Source: Anastrepha obliqua
Taxonomy: Eukaryota > Arthropoda > Insecta > Diptera > Tephritidae
Direction: 5' to 3'
DNA length: 64,000 nucleotides
Assembly (NCBI RefSeq): GCF_027943255.1
Contig: NC_072892.1
Coordinates: 16,205,792 to 16,269,791 of the forward strand
Each line of letters starts with the position of its first letter. Positions within the stretch are counted from its first letter, which is position 1. The translations under genes were made by a program, and so were the position numbers. Below are positions 1 to 10,541 of this stretch, one piece after another. The notes under the pieces are model-generated. The model worked only from the letters and a program-made list of their open reading frames with translations, had not been told where the DNA came from and ran no database searches.

Positions 1-1225
1 CAATAGTCCGAATTACTCCCACTGTGCTTATAGGAGGTTCCAAAGTAAAGGAGACATCGTAAAACTTGCAGTAGTGTTTCCTAACTCAGTACCGTCTTGT
101 CTTCTGTACGATACTGTATTGAGTGTTTCACTCAAACGTCTATGTTTGTTGTAGGTTCGTCAGAAACCGTCTGCCTTCTCTAGTGCTGCTGCTGTAACTA
201 TTGCTGCATCGCTTTGCACTCCCAATCAATATGACGTAGTTGCGTCATGATCTTACCTGCGAGCGTTTGGGCTACCTTCCACTTATCTCGTATGAGGCTG
301 ATGGGGATAGTTGATGACCCTAGGCTTGTTCGAGAGTAGCTCGTTCCTCTCTGAAGCGGTCGCAATAAAACATGACGCGTTCTGCATTTTCGTTAGTATT
401 CGGGTTGTTTGGACAGAAAGGGCTGTCTGCCAGCTTAAAACGGTGCAGGTATTCCTGAAAACAACCGCTGAGTAACTGGAAAAGGTGGTAGTACATGTTT
501 TCTCATTAACCACTCGTCAACATATGGTATGAGTTTGTAGGTCCAACGTCCGTTTTGCGACTCATCCCACCGCTGCTGTCACCGGCCTATTGTCAGCAGT
601 CGTTCAGCTGTTTTTTCTACTGATGTGGGCCGCGCTCTTTGCCCGTAATAGAGCCGAAATATTTCATCTGCCAAGAGGTTCAGAGGTATTTTTCTAGCTA
701 TTACGCAGATTGCATCATCAGATACCATTCTGTATGCGCAAGCTACATGCAGCGCGCTTTGCCTGTATGTCTGGATGACTTCCCGTAGATTAGACTTTTT
801 GGCCCCCACCCAGATGGATGCTGCATAAAGAATTATAGAGTCAGCAACCAATGACAGTAGTCGTCTGCGATTTCCATGGAGTCCTCCTATATTAGAGAGG
901 TGTCACGTCAGGGCACCATTGACAGAAGCCGCCTTGAGCCGTTGAGCGCCGTGATGATGTTAGGCCAGTTTGCCTACTTAAAAGCACTTCTAACATATAA
1001 GGTGATCACACCGCAGAACTTTCTTGCCGAACTTCCCGCACTTATAGCACTGTGTGCCATCTCCACCACCGTTCTTATTTCATCGGCCATAGATCTAGCT
1101 TTTCGCTTTAGCTTAGTTGTCTAAGAGACCTGTCAAGTCTTCTAGATGCTCCTGAAGTCGTTCGCAGGTAATGCGTTCCAATACCTTCCTCACTGTGTTC
1201 AGCAGACATAGGGGTATGTATGATA
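1..1225 (-). mobile_element. R1-like non-LTR retrotransposon, decayed 3' part
   Basis: On the minus strand several frames read as the reverse transcriptase C-terminal half and tail of an R1-type LINE. Around 1220-1140 I read LLNTVRKVLERI, the usual start of RT motif 2a. Around 1060-1000 is a decayed segment of the RT middle. At 851-579 is an 'ADSIILYAASIW' thumb segment followed by 'YRQSALHVACAYRMVSDD'. Around 480-320 is a C-terminal Cys-rich knuckle (SPFC then VMFYC). Around 290-190 is a basic tail. The YxDD catalytic stretch is deleted between about 1000 and 870, and stops and frameshifts are frequent, so this copy cannot be active. The clade is inferred from these motifs; a Loa-type element is an alternative. 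Bases 1-190 probably hold its 3' UTR. Confidence 0.75.
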
Positions 1226-1433
1226 GAGGTAGGTCGGGTAAACCGGGTAAACAGTTTAAGCAGGAGAATCAGACGTTGTATTTTCCATCTCCATGGGAAC
1301 TTTCATTCGGTAAGGCATGCCGTGTATAGGTCTGAACAAATTTTCGGAGTTGACTATATTGCTTCCTTTTACCTAACCACTTCAACAACAACAACAAGGG
1401 CAACATTCCACAAAAGAGCACTAAGCTGATATA

Positions 1434-1667
1434 CCTTCTACTCAAATATGAACGAGACGTTATCAATAAAACGAACACGAAAACGAAGAACACACTCGAG
1501 CTTGACTTGTTTACAGTAGCACAGAAAACAAACTATGTGACATATCACGCTGAAATTTGCCATGTAAGCTTATAACAGTCGTACCAAAAAACAAAAAATT
1601 TATTTTTGCCATATGTCATCCGCGGACCGTTTTATTGATACCGTCTCGTTCATATTTGAGCAGAAGG
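1434..1667. mobile_element. 234-bp mariner-type MITE
   Basis: The element begins CCTTCTACTCAAATATGAAC and ends with its near-perfect inverse. The arms match over about 40 bp (1434-1473 and 1628-1667). TA dinucleotides flank both ends (1432-1433 and 1668-1669), as expected of Tc1/mariner insertion. The 150-bp interior has no ORF. It is a non-autonomous deletion derivative; the parent element is not in this window. Confidence 0.8.
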
Positions 1668-1669
1668 TA

Positions 1670-2713
1670 AATTGGAATTTTGAAGAAGTGGGCGTTCATT
1701 ATATTCGCACGAAACAAGAATTTTAATCATTGCCCATTAAGGCACTTTAATGATTTTCTTGGATAAAAGTTAAAAATGTAGAATACCGTTTTACTACTTC
1801 TATTGTTGTTATTTCATCGAAAACACCTCAAAACAAAAGAACTTGCACTCTGTTTATCAAAAATATACGCAGAGTAACCTTACCTGTACGCAGCACTGAG
1901 TCAAAGTCATTTGGTCAAATCCATGTTAATTTCACCTACCTCGCATTATAACGTTTAAATGGGTTCTACTGTATCTTGCTTATTTTGCTTTTTTATAGCT
2001 GATTTTTTCAATACTTTAGCGCCTGTTTTGGGATGTTTGCTCATATTTTATGTCCATCAAGTGTCTGCTCAATGCGCTGAGTGCATTAAACTAAACGAGC
2101 CAGTTGGCCTAAGAGAGGAAAAAGGTTGAGCTTTGCGTTAAATTTGGGGGTAAGTGAAACATTTTAGTACCAAGTGCAGGTTTAATATTGTATTTCAGTG
2201 CAATGTAGGAAAAGGCTCTAAGTTTTACTCCCCCCAATAAAAATGTCCCAATGGCAATCGAATGAGATTACTAATTAAAACCACGCCAGAAACTATTCAG
2301 TAAGTACAAAAAAACAATATATTCCATAAAAACACAACTACTTTTTTTTATTTACAAAACAACACTGCACACCTCAGCTCAGTCTGCACTTAGAGTCACA
2401 TGCCAAGGAACATGCCAGTGTAGCTGAATTCGAAAATTAATTGGTTTTTTGCTAGAGTGCTGTTTATGCACCTTTTACTTGTATGAAAATAAACCACACA
2501 TACTCCCACTTCACAAAAAAAAACAATAATAAACAAGGCGTCTAGTACTTTGAGGCACTAGTTAGAATTTGGTTTAGCAGCAGGTGTGAACTTGCGCTAC
2601 CGAAACGCCATTGGAAGGTAGTAAAAAACTTCCAAATTTAACGGTATATAGTCTACGGTACAGTGGTGACTTTCGGGTTTGGATTGCTAAAAATGCATAA
2701 AAAATAAAATAAA
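1670..2713. other. AT-rich stretch, no gene seen
   Basis: I see no coding frame with recognisable motifs, no RNA gene and no clear repeat boundary here. Short A/T runs and a few stop-rich ORFs only. It may be old, diverged repeat sequence or plain intergenic DNA. Confidence 0.5.
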
Positions 2714-2866
2714 TAATTGGCGTTGTTCCACAAATGGAGGCACCTCCAATTTTAAGCCGACTCCGAACGGCAAATTGCTTTTTATGCGGAGATTTTCCAT
2801 AGAAGAAATACACTCGGAGGTCTGGCATTGCCTGCCGAGGGGCGATTGATACTCGTATAAGAAAAA
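2714..2866 (-). mobile_element. tRNA-type SINE, body fragment
   Basis: The reverse complement matches the body of the full SINE copy at 17691-17996. It has the stretch running from CCCCTCGGCAGGCAATG through CCGTTCGGAGTCGGCTTAAAA to the conserved TTTGTGGAACAACG. The tRNA-like head and the 3' end are missing. Confidence 0.75.
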
Positions 2867-3194
2867 ATTTTTCATTTTCATGCGCGGACAGGACGACTTT
2901 GCCGGTAACCTTGTATACAGTATAAAGCGATAACTCGGAAGCTCGATAAGTTGCAAGTCGAATTGATTCGTAACAAAGTCCGGTCCTTGGATCATTTGTA
3001 CGAAATTTAAGTCATTTGGTCAGCTCAATAATTTGTGTTTTTTCTCAGTCGAATGACTTCCTTTGTTCCAATTTCATGATATTTCTATTCAATAATTCGT
3101 GAGTTATTGTCTTAAGAGAGACGCTACTTTTATGATTTTTATAACAATGAATTAAAAAGGATCCCGTCTTTTAATTTTATACTGATTTACTTCG

Positions 3195-4078
3195 CGTTTA
3201 AGCGAAACAATGTCTTGCAAAGGGTTATGGGGAATCTACTCCATCAGAAACAATAATTAAACGATGGTTTGCTGTCTTCAAACGCGGTCGTAGAGACACC
3301 GATGATGCACAACGCAGTGGGCGCCCGAATGAGGCGGGAAGAGGAGAAAACATGAAAACAAATCCACAAATCGTTTTGAATGATCAAAAAGTAAAGTTGC
3401 GTGAGTTAGCTGTTTCGAAAAGATATTAAAAGAACGAGTTGGCTTTATATTTCAAGATCTTTTGACTATGAGAAAACTCTGTTCCAAGTGGATGTCGGTT
3501 TGCTCACTGGTTCCATTACTTCACTCCGGAATCAAACCGATCGTCACCTGAGTAGACAACAACTGGTGAGCCTCGTCCAAAGCGCCCGAAAGCACAACAA
3601 TCGGCTGGAAAGGTTATGGGCTCAGTATTTTGGGATGTACGTGGTGTAACATTCATCGACTATCTTGAGAAGGGGAATGCCATCAGCAGTGAATATTATA
3701 TGGCATTATTGGAACATTTAAAGATCGAAATTGCAAAGAAATATCTGCCTATGGCAAAGAAAATACGCACCGTGTCACAAGTCGGTCAAAACAATGGCTA
3801 AACTATAATTACATGAATCGAATTGCTCCCACATCCCCCGTATTCGCCAGATTTGGCTCCCAGCGATTACTGGCTTTTTGCAGACCTAAAAAATGCTCGC
3901 CGGTAAGAAATTTCGCTCGAATGAAACTGGGGCTTATTTTGAGGTGGCCAAAAGTGGTATAAAAATGTTAGAGAGGCGCTGGAATGACCGCGTTGTGCTT
4001 GATGGAAATTACGTTGATGAATAAAGCTAATTTTGAACAAGAAAATACGTGTTTTCTTTGTTAGACCCGCGACATACC
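3195..4078 (+). pseudogene. Mariner (DD34D-type) transposase, dead
   Basis: Fragments in shifting frames follow the mariner transposase order. Near 3230-3310 is a helix-turn-helix linker (SETIIKRWFAVFKRGRRDTDD). Near 3400 is 'LNDQKVKLRELA'. At 3616-3740 is the catalytic-domain strand MGSVFWDVRG...FIDYLEKGNAI. Near 3830-3880 is the signature PPYSPDLAPSDYWLF with the third catalytic Asp. The segment that should carry the second Asp (HDN/QDN box, near 3770) is disrupted, and there are several frameshifts. The 3' terminus probably lies at the ...GACCCGCGACATACCTA sequence near 4078. It resembles the mori/irritans side of mariner; the subfamily is inference. Confidence 0.8.
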
Positions 4079-4301
4079 TACTGCTTCATTCGTCCACACA
4101 CTTATCCTTAACTCTTGACTTTCTTATAAAGTAGACTATTGAAGTCACGCGCTAATTGTTCCATACGAGTATCATATAAAGAACCAGGCTCTCGCAAGTA
4201 ACAGTCGAAGCTCTCACTTAGGCTTAATATCTGCCAATTATAATCTACTTATATAAGTATAATGGCTAATAGAGCCCGCGAACCATCCGTCCCAAATTTT
4301 T

Positions 4302-4937
4302 GAAGTGAAACTTCTTAGGCGTCAATGGACGAGCGAGAATGGAGAGTAAAATTTCAAGGCCACGCAACGTTTTGGGCATTTTCGTTCCGCGATAGAAAAA
4401 CAAGATATAACGTAGAGGAGAGGGAGAGAGAGAGCTATACCTTGTACAATAGATACATATCTTAGACACACTTTACGCTATTTTTCTTGAGTTTTTCTTT
4501 GTGGTTGCTAATTTCTAGTGAGAAATAACACTGCCTTCTTTTTGGCGCTTGTTTGTTGGTGTAAACTTATAGGAAATACATTTAAGGTGCCTACTTTTTG
4601 GCGTTATATTTCCTTGGTGCCTACTTTTAGGAGCGTTTTTTGGTCCCAATTTTTTGGCGTTTTTGTGCCTACTTTTCGGCGCTTATTTCGGTTTCCTGGC
4701 TAGTGCTCGTACGTACTATCCATTCCACCGTCGGATTTATTGGTATTGCCTTGCGGTAATTTGTGCCGTTGCTGAGATTCTGGAATCGCTGCGTTTGTGC
4801 GGGGGATAAACGCTCGGAGTAGTGCGCGTTGTTGCCACTGTTTTTGTCCGGCGTTTACCTACACCTATCGACCCTTCTCCGTTTTTTGTAAATTTTGTCC
4901 ATTGTATGCAAATGTTGTGAATTTATTTAGATACATA

Positions 4938-4977
<40 letters not shown>

Positions 4978-5048
4978 CTCTGTCGGGTCTCTCCCTCCGC
5001 CTTGAAAGTTTCACTTCTGTTATGTGTACTACGCTACACGCACTTTTT
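4302..5048 (+). mobile_element. Helentron-like non-autonomous element, copy 1
   Basis: The 5' end carries a short palindrome GAAGTGAAACTTC (4302-4314). The interior has a cluster of irregular 'GGTGCCTACTTTTTGGCG' units (about 4580-4690). A (CT)n tract lies near the 3' end. This is followed by TTTCACTTCT and a small hairpin GTGTA-CTACGC-TACAC (5024-5039), then a T run. An inverted copy with the same order lies at 15752-16464, and the same end structures bound the Helentron-ORF element at 51975-53452. No coding capacity. The Helentron assignment is inferred from that third element. Confidence 0.6.
4940..4974. repeat. (CT)n microsatellite
   Basis: About 17 uninterrupted TC/CT dinucleotides inside the 3' part of the Helentron-like element. 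The inverted copy at 15.8 kb has a degraded GA-rich tract in the matching place, so the tract belongs to the element. Confidence 0.95.
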
Positions 5049-5129
5049 TTATATTAAATGTTAGTTAGTCCCACCTTAATTATACGATTGTATATATGTA
5101 TATATGTATATTATATAATTAACACTTCC

Positions 5130-5312
5130 ACCCTTTTTTAATTGGTGTTCGGCTAAGTTCCTCCTCCTATTTGGGGTGTGCTTCTTGATGTTGGTCCACA
5201 ATTGAAGGGACCTAAAGTTCTAAGTTGACTCCGAATGGTAAATGGTTTTTTATAAGGAGCTAGAAAGTTAGACAGAAATAAACTCAGAGGTTTGTTTTTT
5301 CCTGAAGAGGGT
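5130..5312 (-). mobile_element. tRNA-type SINE, body fragment
   Basis: The reverse complement aligns by eye to the body and 3' end of the SINE at 17691-17996, including GTTCGGCTAAGTTCCTCCTC (reverse of the GAGGAGGAGCTCGGCCAAAC end) and GACTCCGAATGG. It has many point changes and no tRNA-like head. Confidence 0.65.
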
Positions 5313-5807
5313 CTTGTAGCTTGTCTTTATACTCATATGTAAGTAGAATTCTCATAATGGAACGAACACGCGGGCTCGTCTGTAAGCCATTCCTGGTAGT
5401 CCGCATAACTTACAACCATAGGGAGGTGATAATCTTAGTAAATACCACAGGCTCGAATCAATCACTCATAAAAATGATTGTTTATCTGGATATGGTCTTT
5501 TAATTAACAATTTCATACAGGCTAAATTAATCGAATGTACAGATACTAAGAAAAATTAGACTCACTCAGGTAATAAACGAGCTGCCCGTATGTGGCTCTG
5601 ATGAATATGTTTTTGAGTCTGATGCTTTCCATTCTAATTCAACCGGGCTATTCGGGTCATGTTCTTCGATTTCGATGTAACTTAAATATGTTGCTCTCTG
5701 ATCAAAATAATGAGACACGTATTTTTTTGTTCGCCCGAAAAAATTTTTTTTCAAGAGTTATCGGCAATTTTGTTTTTCGCCTCAAACTCGATTTTTTTTA
5801 ATTACAC
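5313..5807. other. No gene seen
   Basis: Short ORFs only, on both strands, with no motif I recognise. This is spacer between a SINE fragment and the long-inverted-repeat element, whose outer boundary may begin a little before 5834. Confidence 0.5.
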
Positions 5808-5833
5808 TGGATCACAAATTTCAACTTTTTTTC

Positions 5834-6366
5834 TGCACCAGAGACGCCGTTATGAAATTCCTATGTAAAATCACCGTCTGATTCCGAAAATCAAGGTTAT
5901 TTTTTATTCTATGGTAACGTTTTTGAGATATTTACGAATTACCGTTATTTCAAAAAAACAAAAAATTGGGCCCACTTAATCATATATATCTCGAAAACGA
6001 ATTGAGCGATTCCAAAACCGTTTAAAGCTTTTAAAAGGTAATAAAATTTCCTATAAACTGTGTGTAAAACACTTTTTGCTAGGCCCTGCAGATTCAAAGA
6101 TAACGAACTATCATAACGGATTTTTTAAATTTTTTTAGTAAAAATATAAAAAAATTTGTACTTTGAGAGAAAGGATCTCGAAAACTTTTTACTTTTTCGT
6201 GTATTTTTTGTTTTCACTCTAAGCTCTGTTTTATTACAAACAAAATAAACTTTGATTAAACAAATTCGATGAACTAATACAAAAGTTACAAGCATTCAAG
6301 TAAATATATCCATATAGTAAAACTTAAGTACCCTACAAATAGTAGCATATGTACATATGATTCTGT
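5834..6366 (+). repeat. Left inverted arm of the 5.8-8.7 kb element
   Basis: Starts TGCACCAGAGACGCCGTTAT and runs to the ATTCTGT near 6366. Its inverse at 8120-8656 matches with only scattered substitutions and small indels. The arm is AT-rich and non-coding. Confidence 0.9.
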
Positions 6367-6408
6367 CATATGTACATATGATTCTTAAACTATCTATTTA
6401 GGCGACAT

Positions 6409-8113
6409 ATGAAATTTATTACACCAATGAAGAGGAGGGAACCAACTTGCCATTCAACGGACTGCTATATTTGTACTACAAAAGTATTTGGGGTTGGAAA
6501 GTCAAGAAAAGTAACCTATGCGAGCGTATCTACAGTGTCATTACCAGAACTAAATTCAACGGAAGCTACATTGCCAGAATCAAATTTAACTTTAGTTTCG
6601 GCTCCAGTTTCATTGTCAACAGCAGTATCTGATTACGCGGCATCATGTTGTACTGAATTGCAAACGGAAAACGAAAGAAACCCTTTGTCACAAGCACAAC
6701 TCAATGATTGGATAAGGGATTTGGAATTGTCAAAAGAAAAGGCCAAACTACACGCCTCTCGTATGCAACAATTTAAATTTGTTTCATCCGGTGTTAAGGT
6801 AACATATTATATGACTCGTCACGAACAATTCTCCCAGTACTATACGAAGAAGGACAGTGTTTGTTATTGCAAAAACATTGCTGGTCTATTTAAACAGTTT
6901 GGTGAACCATATGATTCAAAAGAGTGGCGATTGTTCATAGACGGCAATTAATTAAGTTTAAAGGCCGTATTATTGCATATTGGCAACCAAAAGCCATCTA
7001 TCCCGATCGCGCATGCAGTAAATGCGAAGGAAACATATGAGACAATGCAAAAATTGCTTGAATTAATTAAATACGAAGAACATGATTGAAAAATATGTAC
7101 CGATCTAAAAGTCGTTGGAAAGCTATGTGGTCTACAACCTGGATACACAAAATACTGTTGCTTTCTATGCAAATGAGATAGCCGAGCACGTCAAGACCAC
7201 TACATCATAAAGGATTGGCCAGAACGAATCGCGTTTCAAGTTGGGGTGGATAACATAAAATACTCATACTCCGCTCCACATCAAGATCGGCCTTATCAAA
7301 AACTTTGTCAAGGCTTTGGACAAAGAAGGCGAAGCTTTTCATTATTTGAAAACAATCTTTCCACAGATTTCAGAAGCAAAAATAAAGGAAGGGATTTTTG
7401 TGGGGCCGCAAATAAGGAAAATAATGGTCAATACCCATTTCAAAGAACTATTGTCACCAGTGGAGGCAGCGGCGTGGGACTCTTTTGAAAAGGTCGTTAC
7501 TTCTTTTTTAGGCAAACACAAAAGTCCTTCGAGCTGATAGAGAACGATTTAATCAAAAACAATGCGGAAATGGGTAAATAAAAAACACATATAAGACCGT
7601 TATATATACAATATATATATATATGTATATAAGACCGTTTTCTCAGTTAACTTTAAAACTAAACAAAAAATTTTAAAGCAAATTTTTAAATTTACATGAG
7701 AATATATAGCTCTTAATCTAAATTTATTGCCCTGCTCCGAACAAACAAGAACGACCAAAATTTGTTCTGAATTGGAAGATTAACCCAGCCTAAGAAAATT
7801 ATATGCTAATGTGTCACTTACGTATTTATCTAATTCCTTTTTTAATTTTCTTTCAGGAGTAAATATGTCTTTAAAAATTCATTTTATGCACTCCCATTTA
7901 AATTTTTTCCCGCAAAATCTTGGCGACGAAAGTGACGAGCATGGCGAAAGGTTTCACCAGCAAATGAAAATGATTGAAAGTCGGTATCAAGGATTCTGGG
8001 ATGTCGCTATGATGGGTGACTACTGTTGGTTTCTCATAAGAGAAACCGATCCTTATATAAATAAGCGTCAAAACAAGACACATAACTTTTTCAATTATAA
8101 AATAAGATCATAG
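6409..8113 (+). pseudogene. Transposase-like ORF of an unnamed family, split by one intron
   Basis: Reading in order: 6409-6951 is open (180 codons) and ends with WRLFIDGN and a stop. The same family sequence then resumes in another frame (LSLKAVLLHIGNQKPSIPIA), with internal stops, through ICTDLKVVGKL and a Cys-rich YTKYCCFLC (about 7080-7175). The part 7316-7537 is open (MDKEGEAFHYLKTIFPQIS...). After an intron the last exon reads AEMGVNMSLKIHFMHSHLNFF...SDEHGERFHQ to 8113. Candidate acidic catalytic residues are the Asp in FIDG, the Asp in CTDLKV and the Asp/Glu in SDEHGERFH; that is inference. At least three stops or frameshifts make it a pseudogene. No close superfamily match comes to mind. 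Confidence 0.65.
7574..7856 (+). other. Intron in the unnamed transposase-like gene
   Basis: A GT donor at 7574 (GCGGAAATGG|GTAAATA) and a pyrimidine-rich AG acceptor at 7855-7856 (TTTTCTTTCAG|GAG) join two coding pieces in phase, giving ...AEMG-VNMSLK.... The 283-bp interior has stops in the coding frame. Confidence 0.7.
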
Positions 8114-8119
8114 AGTTAA

Positions 8120-8656
8120 GACAGAATACATACAGTACATATGCTATTATTTGTAGGATACTTAAGTTTTACTATATGGATATATTTACTTGAATGCTTG
8201 TAACTTTTGTATTAGTTCATCGATTTTGTTTAATCAAAGTTTATTTTTTTTGTAATAAAACAGAGCTTAGAGTGAAAACAAAAAATACACGAAAAAGTAA
8301 AAAGTTTTCGAGATCCTTTCTCTCAAAGTACAATTTTTTTTATATTTTTACTAAAAAAATTTAAAAAATCCGTTATGATAGTTCGTTATCTTTGAATCTG
8401 CAGGGCCTAGCAAAAAGTGTTTTACACACAGTTTATAGGAAATTTTATTACCTTTTAAAAGCTTTAAACGGTTTTGGAATCGCTCAATTCGTTTTCGAGA
8501 TATATATGATTAAGTGGGCCCAATTTTTTGTTTTTTTTGAAATAACGGTAATTCGTAAATATCTCAAAAACGTTACCATAGAATAAAAAATAACCTTGAT
8601 TTTCGGAATCAGACGGTGATTTTACATAGGAATTTCATAACGGCGTCTCTGGTGCA
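8120..8656 (-). repeat. Right inverted arm of the 5.8-8.7 kb element
   Basis: Reverse complement of the left arm, ending ATAACGGCGTCTCTGGTGCA. High identity between the arms argues for fairly recent insertion, or for homogenisation by gene conversion. Confidence 0.9.
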
Positions 8657-8659
8657 TTT

Positions 8660-9854
8660 TGGCTGTAAACCAGTGTTATATAAGAAAAATTTTTTTTTAA
8701 ATGCCCATAACTTAGTCAAAAATGAACCGATTTTAATAATTCTGAGTTCAAAATGATCGTAATTACTTACACAAGCGACTTCATGTAGAAACAATTGCAA
8801 AAACGTAGTTGAAAATTTTTTATTTAGCAAAAAAGAAAAAAATTGAAATTTTTTCAAAATTCAATATTTCAAAAAGTGTATTTTTTTTTTTTTTATAACT
8901 TTTTCCAAATCAAAAAAACATCTCAAACTTTAATTGAGCTGCATGCCTAGTATGGAATGGAAAGCATCGTCTTAGTGCTCAACGTATAAAACTTCCTGTG
9001 CAAATAAAAAAAACCACAAATTTCTCATTAATCTCTCACTTCTTATCTGTCACTACCGCTCTCTCTTAGTTGCACAATCTTGCGACAATGCAGATGATTT
9101 CCGTTTTAGAATAGCGTTGAATAATTTACTTAAGCACATATTTCTTATTATTTACAAGATTACACACAAAGGACTTCTAAGTATGTTTATGCGTGCCACT
9201 GTGCGTGGGTGTGCCGCAGAGGCGGACCCATTGATTATTAGCCGGCATTTGCAAACTCCACTTTGACTTGACAGGAAAATAAATAAATAAATTGTGGTAC
9301 TGATTTCGAACCCCTCTGAGGCTGACTCAGCTCTACGATGCGGTGCACACCGGTACTGCAGGCTACCCATCCGGCGGAAGTGCTAGGGCACACCACTGAC
9401 TTACTGTTGGCTCTCTACCCAAATGGTCTAAGTTATTCTATTATTATTGTATGCACGTAAATGCACGCGTTCGTAGGTGAAATTCTGTTTGTGTTGTGTA
9501 TAACAATAACAACTTTGTGAAAACTAAAGCTCGTGCAACGACCAAAACAAACATAATTCACTGAGTTCACTTCTTTCCTTGTTTGCAACAACTAAATCTA
9601 TAATTTTAAACATTCGCATAGCTAGAAGTGAGGCAGCCACAATGCAACACCAAATTCTAAATAAAATACAAAAAGAAGTTTACGAAAGCAAGGCAAATAA
9701 TGCTTACGTGTTGCAAATGCACTTCACTTAGTGTTAACACGCACAAACACATATGCACATATGTACATAATGTATGAAAGTGAGAATAGATTTTATTTAA
9801 AAGGTGAAATATAGGAATTTGAGATTTAAAGCAAATTAACTGGGACAAAAAGTT
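8660..9854. other. No gene seen
   Basis: AT-rich spacer. The first 270 bases have long A/T runs similar in texture to DNA-transposon ends. The part 9150-9420 is more GC-rich and holds a tRNA-like B-box match (see rejected items). No ORF with recognisable motifs. Confidence 0.5.
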
Positions 9855-10065
9855 TTTATTGGGTCTGGAAATAAGTTTCCGTCAAAGTTACGAATTATTT
9901 AAACAATTAAATAATACATGAAATTATGTGAAGTATGTGCCATTTTAAGCTTTAACTTTACTCCATCTTTCAGGCAGCATACGGAGACCTCTGACGAAAA
10001 ACTCGAGTTCTTTTGACTTGTTCCATTCATTCAGCCAATTTGCGATGTTCTCGCAAGGAGTGAAT
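9855..10065 (-). pseudogene. Mariner transposase, C-terminal fragment
   Basis: The minus strand reads ENIANWLNEWNKSKELEFF, then RGLRMLPERWSKV and NGTYFT. This is the standard last 50 residues of a DD34D mariner transposase. The mariner piece at 49700-50120 ends in the same way. Everything upstream of this tail is absent; the LINE begins next to it. Confidence 0.8.
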
Positions 10066-10079
10066 CGACAGATAAATGC

Positions 10080-10483
10080 TTCGCCACTTCGGTCACAATA
10101 ATCGAGATTTTCACGAACCTTCCAGCAAAACTGTCATCTGGCCTGGATAACATACTTAATATTGTTCTAAAAAATGTACCATACACAACGATGTTAGAAT
10201 ATTGTTTAGTATATGTCGTTGGATAAAAAGCGTTACCCCAAAATTGGAAAAAAGCGAAAAATATCGTTATACCCAAAAGAGACAAAGACCCTACTGTTAT
10301 AAATAACTTACGCCCCATAAGCCTTCTCTCTAATATCAGCAAGCAGTATATGAAGGTCTAATAAATAATAATATAAACAAATTTTGTGCAGAAAATAAAC
10401 TAGTAAGCGAAAAACAGTTTGGTTTCAAATACGAACATTCTACCACTCAAGCAATTCACTGTCTCGTCTTATACAGGGTGTAG
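10080..10483 (+). pseudogene. Jockey-type LINE reverse transcriptase, segment 1 of 4
   Basis: Frames on the plus strand read PAKLSSGLDNI, then the RT motif NWKKAKNIVIPKRDKDPTV and NNLRPISLLSNISK, then ENKLVSEKQFGFKYEHSTTQAIH. This is the palm/fingers region of a Jockey-clade RT. It stops at a TA dinucleotide (10482-10483), where a mariner has inserted; the RT continues at 15547. Frameshifts and stops are present. Confidence 0.8.
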
Positions 10484-10541
10484 CCCACCCAATAAGACTA
10501 ATAATGAGAATAATCATTTATTTTGGTTAATTGTTTTTATA

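Larger units (their letters stand above)
5834..8656 (+). mobile_element. DNA-transposon-like element with ~530-bp inverted arms
   Basis: Two long arms (5834-6366 and 8120-8656) are near-identical inverted copies and enclose a decayed, intron-containing coding region read on the plus strand. Weaker similarity continues outward (an 'ACACTGG...CTGCACCAGAGACGCC' stretch near 5810 and its inverse near 8680), so the true ends may be slightly outside. I found no clean target duplication. The encoded family is one I recall only as uncharacterised arthropod proteins. A DDE-type transposase is my inference; superfamily not assigned. Confidence 0.7.

Noticed and set aside
876..1124. 82-codon plus-strand ORF.
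   Set aside because: It is antisense to the R1-like LINE reverse transcriptase remnant, which explains the region better.
9170..9420. Possible second tRNA-derived SINE on the minus strand (GGATGGGTAGCCTGCAG and GAGGGGTTCGAAATC, A-box and B-box-like).
   Set aside because: The boxes are only approximate, the tRNA fold is poor and no other copy is in the window to confirm a repeat family.
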